Part shown: positions 46,007 through 57,400 of the stretch, in pieces
Layout of the letters: each line of letters begins with the position of its first letter
Numbering within the stretch: position 1 is the stretch's first letter
From: Antrodiella citrinella
Taxonomy: Eukaryota > Basidiomycota > Agaricomycetes > Polyporales > Steccherinaceae
Assembly (NCBI GenBank): GCA_004802725.1
Contig: SGPM01000006.1
Location: 206,296-270,295 of the forward strand
Direction: 5' to 3'
Length of the DNA stretch: 64,000 nt
Position numbers and translations under genes: made by a program
Notes under the pieces: model-generated
The model's database searches: none
What the model was told of the DNA's origin: nothing
Seen by the model: only the letters and a program-made list of their open reading frames with translations

Positions 46007-47173
46007 ATGGCCACTTTTTCAGCCATTACTACCTTCCTCGCGGCCACCTCTGTTGCACACGCAACTGTCCTTGGCGGCTCCCTCTTCCCGGTCCTCAACT
46101 CGTTCCCCAACTTGACGGCATGTGCGAGCGAGCCTGCGATATACTCGTGTGAGAACACGACTGCTATCCAGAACACCTGCTGCTCCCCTACTCCCGGTGG
46201 TCTCGGTGCGTTCAAGTTCATATTCGCACAAATGTTTCAAATGCTTACATCTCTCCAGTCCTCCAGACTCAGTTCTGGTCGACCTACACCGGCCTTGAGA
46301 GCCGCGGCCAGCTTCTTCCCAAGGGAAGCTGGACCATCCATGGCCTGTGGCCGGACAACTGTGATGGCAGCTTCGAATCCTACTGCGACTTTACCCGTCA
46401 GTTCGACCCGGCCCCTGCTCCTGCAACAATCGGAAACACCACCGTTCCCGTGTACAAAGGTCCTGGAGTTGACAGCTTCATCCGGGCCTTCAACCGCTTT
46501 GACTTGCTCGACTACAGTGTGTTCCCTCGATAAATTTATACAATGCGCGACTTACCAATTCTGACTGCTAGTGCAAAAATACTGGATCAACCAGGGTGAC
46601 ACCAACGCCGTTTTCTGGGCCCATGAGTTCTCTAAACACGCAACCTGCACGTCCACTTTCGACGTCGCATGCTACGGCGACAACTACCAAGAGCACGAAG
46701 AGGTCGTTGGCTTCTTCGAGGCTGTCATCCGTGCATTCAAGATCTACCCCACCTATGACATGCTTGCTGCGTATGTCTCGACCTTTTCCGTGTCAATCGT
46801 ATGTCATTGACCAATACGCAACGCAGATACGGTATCGTGCCCTCGAACACAACCACCTACTCTCTGGCGCAAATCCAAACTGCCCTCAAGACCCAGACTG
46901 GTGCCATTCCTTACCTCGGATGCACCACGAACGGAACCGTGCTCTCTGAGGTCTGGTATATGCACCACGTTCTTGGCTCAGTGAGTATTTCGCCCATATT
47001 ATATTCTCGTATTCCGCTGAACAACATTGTCTCTCCAGGAGCAATTCGGTCACTTCAAGACTCTGGATTCCGTTTCCCCCACCACTTGCTCCAACTCATC
47101 TGGCATCCACTACTACGAGCGTACCAGTGCCTCAGAGCACGAGGTTCGCTCCCTCGACCTGACTCTTCTCTAG
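46007..47173 (+). CDS. Secreted ribonuclease T2
   Basis: Five exons: 46007-46205, 46259-46516, 46572-46770, 46827-46980, 47039-47173; 314 residues. A signal peptide MATFSAITTFLAATSVAHA begins the protein. The two catalytic segments are present: WTIHGLWPDNCDG (His94) and FWAHEFSKHATC (Glu171, His175). Cysteines at the usual T2 places (TACAS, YSCEN, NTCC, NCDG, YCDF, ATC, ACYG) suggest the standard disulfides, and several NxT/NxS sites suggest glycosylation. The enzyme cleaves RNA to 2',3'-cyclic phosphates outside the cell or in the vacuole. The common CAS2 glycine (KHGTC) is Ala here. Assignment is firm. Confidence 0.95.
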
Positions 47174-47331
47174 AGTCAAGGGGTTTGTATGTAGCATCAT
47201 ATAGAGGCTGTCATAAATACAGAAAAATTCCGGTGTAGAAATCAGAACCACTTGTGCCATCGCTCAGCGCTGCGCAAAACACCATCAAGATTATCACCAC
47301 GTTTAACTTGTACCATCACTCGGTCTCTTCC

Positions 47332-48165
47332 ATGCCGCCAGAATACCACCTCGAATCCTTCTGGACAACGCGCTTCCAGCATGAAACTCGTTTCGAATGG
47401 CTGGGAGACGGTCGAGCTACGGTTATTCCTCTGCTCCGGGAGTATCTCCACGCCAAGAAAAACAGCACCGGGTGGCTGAGCACTAGTGACATTCCACGAA
47501 CGTTGCATATTGGAGCCGGAACGTCAACGCTGTCCGACCACATCCTGAGAGAGTATGAAGAGGTTGTAGGAGGGACGCTGCAAGAGGGTACCATCGTCAA
47601 CACAGATTTTTCAGCGCATGCTGTTCTGCAGGGCAGGATAGGTGCTGGTGAGGGAATCGTCAGATGGGAGGAAGTGGATATGCTGGATTGGGCAAACATC
47701 GTGAAAAAGCTTGGCGACAACAGGCCTGAAGAGAAGGGAAATGGTAGAAGGGGTTTCTCAGTGATCATCGACAAGAGCACTTCCGACGCGATATCTTGCG
47801 CCCCGAACGTCTCGCTCGACCTGCAAACCCTCCAATCCACAGACCCATGTCCAGCAATCGCGGCTGTCATGAATCACGACAAGCGAATGACCGTAGAGCC
47901 AGTAGAGTTGCTTGCCCTTCATCTCGCTGCCCTCGTCCCCCCCGACGGCATTTGGATCGCACAGTCGTATTCCAGCGACCGCTTCCCGTTCCTCACAGAA
48001 CCATCCCCTACGTACCCTGACCATGCATCCGTCTTCTGGTCCGTCAGACAAGTCATACCTGTCGATGCACCATCAGGGCAGGCGAAGGAGGGGGTCCACG
48101 CACCAACTATACAGCACTTTGTGTACGTTTTGGAGCGCACGCAGACTCCATGCGAAGGTCGTTAG
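47332..48165 (+). CDS. Class I SAM-dependent methyltransferase (METTL13/EFM-like)
   Basis: Single exon, 277 residues from the ATG at 47332; the open frame extends upstream without another ATG. The start YHLESFWTTRFQHETRFEWL resembles the yW..RY..E..fdW pattern of the METTL13/EEF1AKMT4 group. Motif I is LHIGAGTSTLSDHI (58-71), the acidic loop INTDFSAHAV, and IIDKSTSDAI stands in for the DKGTLDAL motif of this group. Those enzymes methylate lysines or the N-terminus of eEF1A (known); the substrate here is inferred at best. Only 158 nt separate it from the RNase T2 stop and 174 nt from the ISC1 start, all on the plus strand. Confidence 0.8.
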   Translation: MPPEYHLESFWTTRFQHETRFEWLGDGRATVIPLLREYLHAKKNSTGWLSTSDIPRTLHIGAGTSTLSDHILREYEEVVGGTLQEGTIVNTDFSAHAVLQGRIGAGEGIVRWEEVDMLDWANIVKKLGDNRPEEKGNGRRGFSVIIDKSTSDAISCAPNVSLDLQTLQSTDPCPAIAAVMNHDKRMTVEPVELLALHLAALVPPDGIWIAQSYSSDRFPFLTEPSPTYPDHASVFWSVRQVIPVDAPSGQAKEGVHAPTIQHFVYVLERTQTPCEGR

Positions 48166-48339
48166 AGAGGGAAATACAATATAGAGAATGCACGAGAATG
48201 CTTCTGGGTTGTCAATAAGTGTGATGAGAGTTAGATAAATGTTAGATGCTGGTTCAGTGGCTGGTTAGATGAGCGGGAGCAAAGCTGAGCAAAGCATCTA
48301 ATGTGAGCGCTTGTGACACTCTCATCCCTGCGTCAAGCC

Positions 48340-49886
48340 ATGTCGGACGCAGACAAACAACTTCGTGTTCTCACTCTCAATTGCTGGTTCGTGCATATTG
48401 TCATTATCTTTCGTATCTGAAGACTAATGGATATACCAGGGGTCTCAAGTATGTCGCCAAACACAGAACCCAGAGGATTGCTGCCATTGCAACTGCTCTA
48501 GGTGCTGCGGACTATGACATCGTCGCGTTGCAGGAACTCTGGGTCTTTGCAGACTATGAGCACGTACGAGCATCCGTAGCCCGCCGTCTTCCTTACTCGA
48601 AATTCTTCTACAGGTAAGACACTCCTCTCTACATTGCCTGACCGACGCTGACCTGGACCCAAAGTGGTGCGCTTGGAGCTGGACTGGTTATATTCTCTAG
48701 GTTTCCAATACTTGCCGCGACCGTGCATCCATATTCCTTGAACGGCACACCCATAGACGTCCTAGACGGTGACTGGTTTGTTGGAAAGGCTGCAGCTAGC
48801 GTATTGGTTGCGCACCCGATTCTTGGGCAGGTTCAGATCTTCAATACACATGTCAGTACCCCTGAGTCATGGTATGCCTCATATGATCCTGACCTTGGCG
48901 TATAGCTTTTTGCGAAAGGTGGGGATGAAGGTCCAGACCATCACAAAGCTCATCGCTTGGTCAATGCTTGGGAGTTCGCGAAACTTGTAAGACAAGCTGC
49001 GGAAGTTGGACGTTATGTTATAGCCGCGGGCGATTTCAATAGCGTGCCCACCGCTCCGCCTATGAACATCATCCGTGAACATGCTAGCGTTCGGGATGCC
49101 TGGGTAGATTCGCATTCCTCCCCCGCATCAACATTCAATGACCGTCTCCCAACGCCCGAGGAAGCCATACATACTTTCGGTGTTACAGCGGACTCCCCTC
49201 TCAACTACTACTCCGCCGGGAAACGATTAGAACCGAACGCACGGAAGTTCCAAGGAAAGCGTCTGGACTACGTGTTCTACCGCCAGCCAAGTAGCCCTCC
49301 TGCTAGCGACCGGACACCTCTGATCAACTGCGTCGATACGAAGGTCGTTTTTACCGAACCGGTTCCCGGCTGCAATTTCTCGTACTCGGACCACTTCGGT
49401 CTGGAGGCTACATTCGAGATATCTCTACCCGGTGCAGATGTCACGAATCCGAACGAGACCTACGTTCCAGCTCCCGCTGAACCGCGGAGTCCCTCTTTCG
49501 TTCTGACCTCCGTGTCCAACCCTAATCCTGTCCCACCGCCGACCCTATCCCCTGACCTCATCACCTCGACACTGCAGTCTCTCACGGCACGTTACCGCTT
49601 CGCTCAGTCCCAAGCCCGACTTCATTTGAGCGTGTTCGTGGTCTGCCTTGTGTTGTTGTTGGTCATCATCGTTAGCTCTGCATTCCTACCCCGGTCTTGG
49701 ATTAACCCCGTCTACATGATCCTCACAATATTCCTCTCGTGGCTTTCGACCACTATGCTTTACATCGGATTCGTCTATGGTCGATGGGAGCTGAATGCGT
49801 TGACAAATATTATCGAGGAGCTAGAGATATACCGAAACAGTCTAGAGGGCCGAAGAAGTGGAGAGCTACGAAGGACATCTTCCTGA
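48340..49886 (+). CDS. ISC1: Inositol phosphosphingolipid phospholipase C (neutral sphingomyelinase)
   Basis: Four exons: 48340-48386, 48440-48613, 48665-48851, 48906-49886; 462 residues. It belongs to the exonuclease/endonuclease/phosphatase fold: VLTLNCWGLKYVAKHRTQR, DYDIVALQELWVF (metal Glu), GLVIFSRFPI, FNTHLFA, AAGDFNSVPTAPPM, LDYVFYR and the catalytic YSDHFGLEA. The stretch FGVTADSPLN corresponds to the P-loop-like element of Isc1. Two C-terminal membrane segments (LSVFVVCLVLLLVIIVSSAFL and PVYMILTIFLSWLSTTMLYI) match the Isc1 anchor. The enzyme makes ceramide from inositol phosphosphingolipids at ER/mitochondrial membranes (known in yeast). A 39-bp tandem duplication overlaps the stop codon. 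Confidence 0.93.
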
Positions 49887-49943
49887 TGCATGATATGGAC
49901 ATGACTACGAAGGACATCTCCCTGATGTATGATATGGACATGG
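49866..49943. repeat. 39-bp tandem duplication at the ISC1 stop codon
   Basis: Copy 1 is 49866-49904, copy 2 49905-49943, both starting CTACGAAGGACATCT and ending GATATGGACATG plus one base pair; about three differences. Copy 1 includes the last codons and TGA of ISC1. Confidence 0.85.
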
Positions 49944-50426
49944 ACAGTGGTATATTCATTGCCTTATCTGCTATGCTTTATGAAATTGCATTTACTTTTA
50001 TCCTTACGTAGTTCCTGCGGGGTCATAGCCACAGAATTGCTGAGCTCCAAATCGTACTTCACGGAGTCACTTCATCTGTCGGAATCTCGCCATCATTCTC
50101 ACCGTGTTATCTTGCAAACTCTTGGGCGAAGGGTGAAGTATAAAGCCGGTTCAGTCGTTCAGGTACGGCATTGGCCCGGGTGACTCACCATTCCAAGATC
50201 CTTGGAGACCTCTGGATATCTATATAATACGACTATATGTTCACAAGTCGACTTCTCTTGACCCTCGCCGCCTCCTGCTCTTGAATGGGAACATCCTCTA
50301 CTGTCAGATCCAGCAACCATGACTTGCCAGCACCACGCGTTCCTGTCCCCGACGATGAGGACGAGCCTCCCGGTAGTCACCACCGCTATCTGACGCTATG
50401 AGAGGAGCAGGGGGCTTGAGCGACGC
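49944..50426. other. Intergenic, ISC1 3' flank / exchanger upstream
   Basis: About 480 nt. No supported ORF on either strand; contains the exchanger promoter. Confidence 0.45.
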
Positions 50427-52114
50427 ATGTCGACCACGAACACGGTCGAGGGCTGCCGTGGAGGAAAGAGTCCAATGGCCACGACCAGCTTGACTTCTAC
50501 TCATATAACTGACGATTCTCCTTCCCATTCCTATGTCCGCCGGAGGAATCGTTTTAAGACATTATTCTGTCCGGCGCACCCCGTTGGACCTGTCGCTGGG
50601 TACAAGGCATCCTTGGCTGCGACCATCAAGTACCCCCCTTTGAACATATGTCTGCTCCTGATTCCCATCTCGTGGGCCTTGCACTACGTGCATCAGAATG
50701 ACACCGTGGTGTTCGTATTATCCGCGTTCGCCATCTTACCGCTCGCTGCCTTGTTCGGCTTTGGGACGGAGCAGATCGCTCTACGTACAAGTCAAGCTGT
50801 CTGCGGGCTGCTCAACGCCACACTAGGGAACATTGTTGAGATGATGATAGCGGGCATCGCATTGAAAAAGGTTTGTCATGCCATAACTTGATGCTCGAGA
50901 CGTACTAACGTATGTGCCAGTGTGACCTTGCTCTTGTACAAAGCTCTCTATTGGGCGGTCTGATCAGCAATCTGCTGCTCGTCCTAGGAATGGCCTTCGT
51001 CGGTTAGTGAACATGTTGCTATTATACACGCGTGCTGACGATTTAGTTGGTGATTTTCGTTTCCACCAACAAGAGTTTCAGCCTATGGCTGCTCAATTGA
51101 ACTCGTCTTTGATGACTGTCTCAGTCATCTCTCTTCTCGTCCCAACTGCTTTCGTAAGTGTCTGGTCAGCAGCGGCGTGCAATTGCCCTCATGTTGATGA
51201 CGTCTTCTCACAGCATAAGTATCTCGGAGGGAGAAGAAGGCCCTTTACTCTTACAACTCAGTCGCGGAAGTGCCGTGATATTGATCCTCATGTGAGCCCT
51301 GGACTTGCAATTATTGAGGACCACGCATTGATCTTATGTACCAGATACTTTGCTTTCCTCTGGTTTCAATTCTACTCCCACAACCACCTGTTCATGGACA
51401 CTCTTCCCACTGCGCAACGCAAGCTTGGACGTCCCCTCACTGGTGCCCACTCTTCCGTTCTTCCTATACCCACCTCCTCCGCCGTAGACGTCGAATCTGC
51501 TCGCGTCAACATCCCAACCGCAATGATAGTCCTAGCTGTCTCGACCGTGCTCGCCTACATCACCGCAGAGAACCTCGTATCCTCGCTGAACGGCATGGTC
51601 GAGCACTCCAACGTGTCCAAAGAGTGGCTCACACTCATCGTCATTCCGATCATCAGCAATGCAGCGGAGCATGCGACCGCTGTTGTCGTCGCATCCAAGG
51701 GCAAATTCGACCTCGCACTGTCGGTCGCCGTTGGTAGTTGCATCCAGATTGCGCTCTTCGTGATACCGCTGTTGATCCTAGGTATGGAGAAGCCGTTGAC
51801 CCTCCTGTTCGATCCTATCGAGACAATAGCGAGCTTACCTCCATTGCTTGATGTTTCGGTTCGTGGACTAATTGGTGTAAATACTACAGTGCCTATTTCT
51901 GTCCGTCCTCATTGTAACTTCTTCATCGAAAACGGTAAATCGCACTGGATGAGCGGCGTTGTTCTGATTGGTAGGTGTTCTCTTGTTCTCTTCCCTTCGT
52001 ACGGAGAGCCTTGTTCATCATGATTGTACAGGTGTATACATCGTCATCGCCCTCTCATTCTGGAACTATCCTGCTGCAAATACCACACAACCCATGGGTT
52101 TGACATGCCACTGA
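50427..52114 (+). CDS. VCX1: Vacuolar Ca2+/H+ exchanger (VCX1/CAX), with apparent frameshift
   Basis: Exons: 50427-50870, 50921-51002, 51047-51164, 51214-51291, 51345-51828, 51890 to about 51975, and about 52033-52114. Family blocks are clear: LRTSQAVCGLLNATLGNIVEMM (first CAX repeat), LLGGLISNLLLVLGMAFV, FRFHQQEFQPMAAQLNSSLM, SEGEEGPLLLQLSRGSAVIL, YFAFLWFQFYSHNHLF, then the second repeat WLTLIVIPIISNAAEHATAV and FDLALSVAVGSCIQIALFVIPL. The protein pumps Ca2+ into the vacuole against H+. The donor at 51165 was chosen over a better-looking gtaagt at 51153 because only it keeps frame. Exon six starts after a GC-donor intron (51829-51889) and reads CLFLSVLIV, but the next conserved part (FIENGKSHWM) is in another frame, implying one missing base near 51917. 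Confidence 0.88.
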
Positions 52115-52250
52115 GATGACCACAAATTTCAGGCAGCATGCTCATGATGTCCTCCTCGTCATTGCGAAGATTTCTACACGGTTCGTAGACCATAATCGCA
52201 CATTATATATCTACAACAAATATCCAAGAGAAATAACAGCACCAGTCAGG

Positions 52251-53913
52251 TCATGACTTCGGAGTGAGATCATCAATGTCCCGCAAATACTCCCCCAGTT
52301 CCTTCCAGAACCCTCGCTGCCGAGGAGAATCCCTCCACGTTGGAGCAATTGTACCATGATGAGTTTCATGCAACTCATACACATGCCATTTGCCTGCCTC
52401 AGGCCGTTTGCGAGGTTCTTCCGACGGTGTGGCAGTGATATCATGTTTGAAGTGCTCGCACACGGTTCGCCTAGCAAGTAGAAACGAGCATGAGTATCGC
52501 TGGATGCAATGCGTTCACGTAGTAACTTACTTGCACGCCAATGGGTGCCACTGCGAGAACAAGGGAACCACGCCGTCGTTCTCGCGATACATCTCAGAGC
52601 CCTCGCCGCCGATCTCGATGTCCTTGCCCATGAGCTCGACGAACGACGGGACGGGTCGAAGGACCGAGAAGTCGAAGAGCGCGACGGGGGAGGCGTAATA
52701 GTACAACACGGGCTCTTCCCAGAAATCTTTGGATGGCGGGGTGAATGTACCAGCGCGCATGTCAGACTAGGCGAATTCTAGATGAGCCATGAACGTAGTG
52801 ATATATCATGATCGTTTACTCACCCAGCTGGCAGCGTAGCTCCTGTAAAACGTCTTCCCATTCACCTCACCCTCACCCAAACTCTCCCTCGTATCACTGC
52901 TCACATACGTACAATCAAACGGCGCGATGTCCCTGCTCGTCCCCCAATCGCTCTTCAGCAGCTGCTTCAGCATCGACCACGGCGAGGTCTCGTACAGGGA
53001 CATCGCACGCGACTCGGTGTGGAAGTCCATGTGCGTGGCGGTCCAGGGAGAGAAGTACGAGACGAGGTGGACGACTTTGGTTATGAAGGACCCGACGGAG
53101 AAGAAGCGCACTTGTGGGGCGCTGTCGACGCGTTCGCCGAAGAGGTAGACTATGGACGTTCCTCGAAATGGGGAGGATACTGCAAAAGTCCAGTTATCAG
53201 GACAGGGTATTCGAGATAATTCATAGTATATAACGCGTACCTGTGGTCACAGATAACAACATATCCGCCCCATACTCGTCTCCAAAGAAGCCAGTCTTCA
53301 GAAGCCACTGCAACTTCGTGATCGTCGGCCCACCCTACACATTGAAATTCGCATTTCAGCCTCACGACGCGTATCTCAGGAAGACTCACGAACGAATGCC
53401 CCAAGAAATGCAACGGGCTCTCATTCGACCAATCTGGGTAGAGTCCATCGACGTACGTCCGACCGTATTGTGTAGCATGGCCGTGTTCAGCAGCGTGCTC
53501 TGCACCATAGTCCACTGTATGCAGCAAGATGAATCACTCAGTAACCTCGAGCAGCATACCTCAAAACTTACGCTTCCCGCCTTTCAGAGCATAAAACAGT
53601 TCACATGCCCTGTCGTGCAATGAACTCACAGGTCCAACACTATATCACGACTTAAGCACGTCCACACTGTAAAACACACTGCAGAAGAGACGCACCTAAC
53701 GAATATCGCTCTCCGCCGTCTCGAAGGATCCCCGGCAGCCGCATCATCGTGCCAGTGGTTCTGGAAATCTCCCCACCGCGTCTGCGTCCCAAAACCTCCC
53801 AAGAAACCCTCAACAATAACCAAGGGAGGCGACTCGCGCCGACCAGTACTAGTAAAGTCTGCTTTGAGGTTCGCGGTCGAACCAGACGCTGTCTCATGGT
53901 GGACGGAGCTCAT
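52251..53913 (-). CDS. Lipase of the family I.5 / lysosomal-type alpha/beta hydrolase
   Basis: Seven exons: 53913-53696, 53639-53572, 53514-53390, 53334-53241, 53179-52824, 52766-52531, 52470-52251; 438 residues. Motifs: PLVIVEGFLGGFG near the oxyanion loop, VGPVSSLHDRACELFYALKG, DYGAEHAAEHGHATQYGR (candidate zinc-binding His/Asp residues, about 97-114), then LHFLGHSFGGPT with nucleophile Ser136. The C-terminal part has NDGVVPLFSQ (catalytic Asp region) and an ELHETHHGTIAPTW histidine segment. This order matches Staphylococcus/Geobacillus family I.5 triacylglycerol lipases, which also occur in fungi. No signal peptide is seen, so an intracellular location is more likely. It is convergent with the exchanger, 136 nt apart. 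Confidence 0.85.
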
Positions 53914-54431
53914 GGGTAAACAGCCTGAGGGTGACAGTGCAGAATGAAGAAGAGCCTAGTGGCAACGCCATTGATAGGACTTATAGGACGGTTATCGTGA
54001 GCTAAGGCCTGAGAAGCGCTACTTGGAGGTCAATTGGATGATGTGCTGTGCGGACCCGAGTGAGTGAGTGAGTCCGGACCTGGTCGCTTTCTGGAACGCC
54101 GGATATCAGCGGGATGTCGACAGAGATCACAACGAGAAACCACAACGCTCGAATCTCGTAAACTGAAAATTGGGATTCAAAGACATCGATACTCTACCCG
54201 AAAGAACAAAGGACACGAATGGGTACGAAAAGCTACAACTTGTTCGGGGAAGAAGGAAAGTCCGAGTCCGCCGAAGAAAGGAAATTTGATACTGGATACA
54301 TGTTTTAAAGTTGAAGAAGCAACCATAAATACGAAACGTTCAGCGCAAAGTGAGAACCAGTCTGAGAAAGGAAAGAACGTGTAAAAAGGACATTGTGAAC
54401 AACTTGCCGCACAAATCAGAAATCCCGATGC
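53914..54431. other. Intergenic, lipase upstream / RNA-binding gene 3' flank
   Basis: 518 nt with A/G-rich sequence on the plus strand (about 54160-54380). No supported ORF. Confidence 0.5.
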
Positions 54432-57400
54432 CTAGCCAGAAAGAACACAGCTATTTGGCCTCATTGCAGTACCATGACGTTGAGCCATATCTCCTTGATT
54501 CTGAACAGAGATGTGAGCTGTGCCATTTGAGCAAGGATGAGAATTACATACGTTGCTCTGCCTGTTGTACTGAGGCTCACGGCGCGGATAGCGCCTCGGC
54601 GTAGGTGGCTGTCGGAAGCCATATTGCTGAGACGGCAACTGTCCGCTAGGGGGCACAGAATGTCGGAAGAGACTTGAAGAAACTGTAGATACCGTAGATG
54701 AAGAAGCGGGTATATGGGGCTGTGGGGAAGGGTGATATGGAGCTTGGTGTGAGCCGTAGGAAACCGGAGTCGCAATGGGGGTCCACGATCCTTGACCACT
54801 GACTGCACCAGCTGACATCGGAAGCTGGTGGGACGACGAAGGAATCATAGAAGACGTAGGATACATGTATGGATACATGGGCATTTGAGGGTATTGATGC
54901 CACATGGCGTGTTGTGGGTGCGTGGGTTGATGAGTCGGAGGGGTATCGGTTTGCCTATTACCTGTAGACATATACCGATTGAGGGCGTCGGGCTGATAGA
55001 CAGGGATCAAGCCTTGTTCCCCTTGCATAAAGCCGGTGGGGCGCAAGGGGGGTTGAGTAGCATGTTGGGGGTATGCATGTAGCGGAGATTGCTCGCGTTG
55101 AATGACTGTAGGCTGGTTCTGGAAAGACAGCTTCAGTTCATTGATTCATTGAACTGGAAAAAATAGCATAAGCTTACCTTGTGCGCCTCGTTGACAGCTA
55201 CCCAGCCGCCATGAGCCGAGGGGTAGCCGCTGCCATCTGGTGTCGAAGCGTAAGGCGGTTGTGGGCAGTGCATGTACCCATGCGGCATGAGCGGGAGATA
55301 CCCGTAAGGAGGATAAGGCTGCATCCATTGTTGACTCGGATAGTAACTCATGTTCATCGGTGGGAATGGGTATTGCGGAACCGCACCATTCATGGGATTT
55401 TGACCATGAGGATGGCCGAGAGCCGATGGTGAAGGAGACACCGAAGTGGTAGTCGTACTGGTGGAGCTAGCTCTGACCGGATGGTATGTCGGACGTTCTT
55501 TCGTCTGACTAGGCGTATCAGGAGACGGGAGATTGTACGCCAGAGCAGTTTGTGAGGCCCACGAGGATAACCCAGGTGGGCCACTGATACTGTCAGTGCT
55601 ACCAACATGCGGCCGCGGAGAGATTCCATCCTGGGAGTTCTGGCGACTTTGAGTGTACAAGGTGTCGGCGCTGTTGCGGGTGGAGATATCGTCACCTCGA
55701 CCGGGACTTAGGGTGGTGTTCAGCGAATACATGGAGTCTGGTGCACAGAGAGGTCGACGACCTCTCGCGAATTTCCATGGGCCTCTTGAATGGTTGTTCT
55801 CCCGGAGCTGTACACGGATCTGATAACCCTCATGGAGGCGGTTGTGCTTGAGAATGATAGTTAAGTCAAGCCGCGTTTCTACGACTGCATACGAGCTACA
55901 TACCTCTTCTGCCACAGCCCGCGCACCAGCGTCTGGGATTTTGTATCGAATGAACGCGAAAGCAGAGCGCTTGGTCACTACGATGCCATCGAGCTCAGAA
56001 GATGAGATGAATAGCAAGCGGATAGATCACTTACGGGGGCGAACAATCTGCACCTCTTCGATTTCTCCGTACTTTCCAAAGATGCTTCTCAACTTGACCT
56101 CGTCCCAAGTGATCGTCCCGTACATGTCCAATCCACCAACGAAAATAGTGAACGGATCGAACTGCCTTGGGCCGTCTGGTTGGTACTTTGGTCTCCCGTC
56201 GTGGCTAGCCTTGTTCGGCGTCATATTGTACGGCGTGCTGTGAAAGACGTCCTCTAGATCATCGGGGTCCGCCGCGTGAGTGGCACTCTGTGGCGGCGTA
56301 AGGGGATACGTCTGAGAGTTCGGCGTAACAGGGGTAAGAGTAGATACCGTGTGCTCCGGAGTAGGTGGAACAGTTACATCTTGACCCAAGTCGACCTCGA
56401 GCTGACGGTATAGAGTGGGACTTGAACCCGACCGAGATTGTTCGAGGACATCCTCAGTTTCCATACTGGGAGCAGCTTGGATAATGTCGGGGGGTACGGG
56501 AGTCGCGGGCTGTACAAAGAGGGAAGAAGAAGGAGACGGAGACACGAGATGCTCACTGCCGTCGTCGGAGAGAGGCCCTCCAGTTTGCTGGAAGCCACCG
56601 AAACCAGACGCAGTATGGAGCGGCGGAAAGTCGGAATCGGACCACCTGGGTGTAACGACAAGCCCTGCATCACCGACATGGTTCTGTATGGAATCACGGG
56701 AGAGCAATGTCGGGTACTGACTTCCAGCGAAGGTAGGGGCAAAACCACCGCTACCGGGAGAGACCTGGAACTTCGTCGGCTGAGACGCCGAGGGAGACAT
56801 CTTGAAAGGGACGGGTGAACTCTCAGCGCCATATCCTTGTGAGAAGGATGTTCGGATGCTGTTGAGTCGCTGGTATTCGGATGGTGAGCCAGCCTGGTAA
56901 GATTGCAGAGGTCCTCGACGATGAGGAGATGCAAATGGTCCCAGTCTAGGAACAGGAGTTACGTTGGGACTGGACAGATGGGTCTCACTGCCAGGGAAGG
57001 GATTGAACTGATGGTGTGCCCAAGTCACTGTGATATGTGGGATGCGGCGCAGAGTCTAGCACGGCGGATTTTAGCGACTGTATGTTGAAGTGTTAACAAA
57101 AACGTTACCATAAGGGCGGAGACGCAGTCTTCACGGTGTTTCCACTTGATTTCCCAGACCTTTGAGGCCATATTGGCTGAACGAGGGGCGTCATGTGGAT
57201 GTATGCGTTCCATCTCCGAGCGACCTTCCTCGGCTGGCGCGACAAGTGATCATGAGCTTCAGATACACTTACGAGGATCAGGACTAGACTTACCGTCGTT
57301 CCCAGGCACGAACTCACCGAAATGTTCGGTGGGGCCAAACGCAGCTGCGAGTCTGCACAGGGTCTAATCGAAGACTAAGAATCATGTATGTATGGGACGA

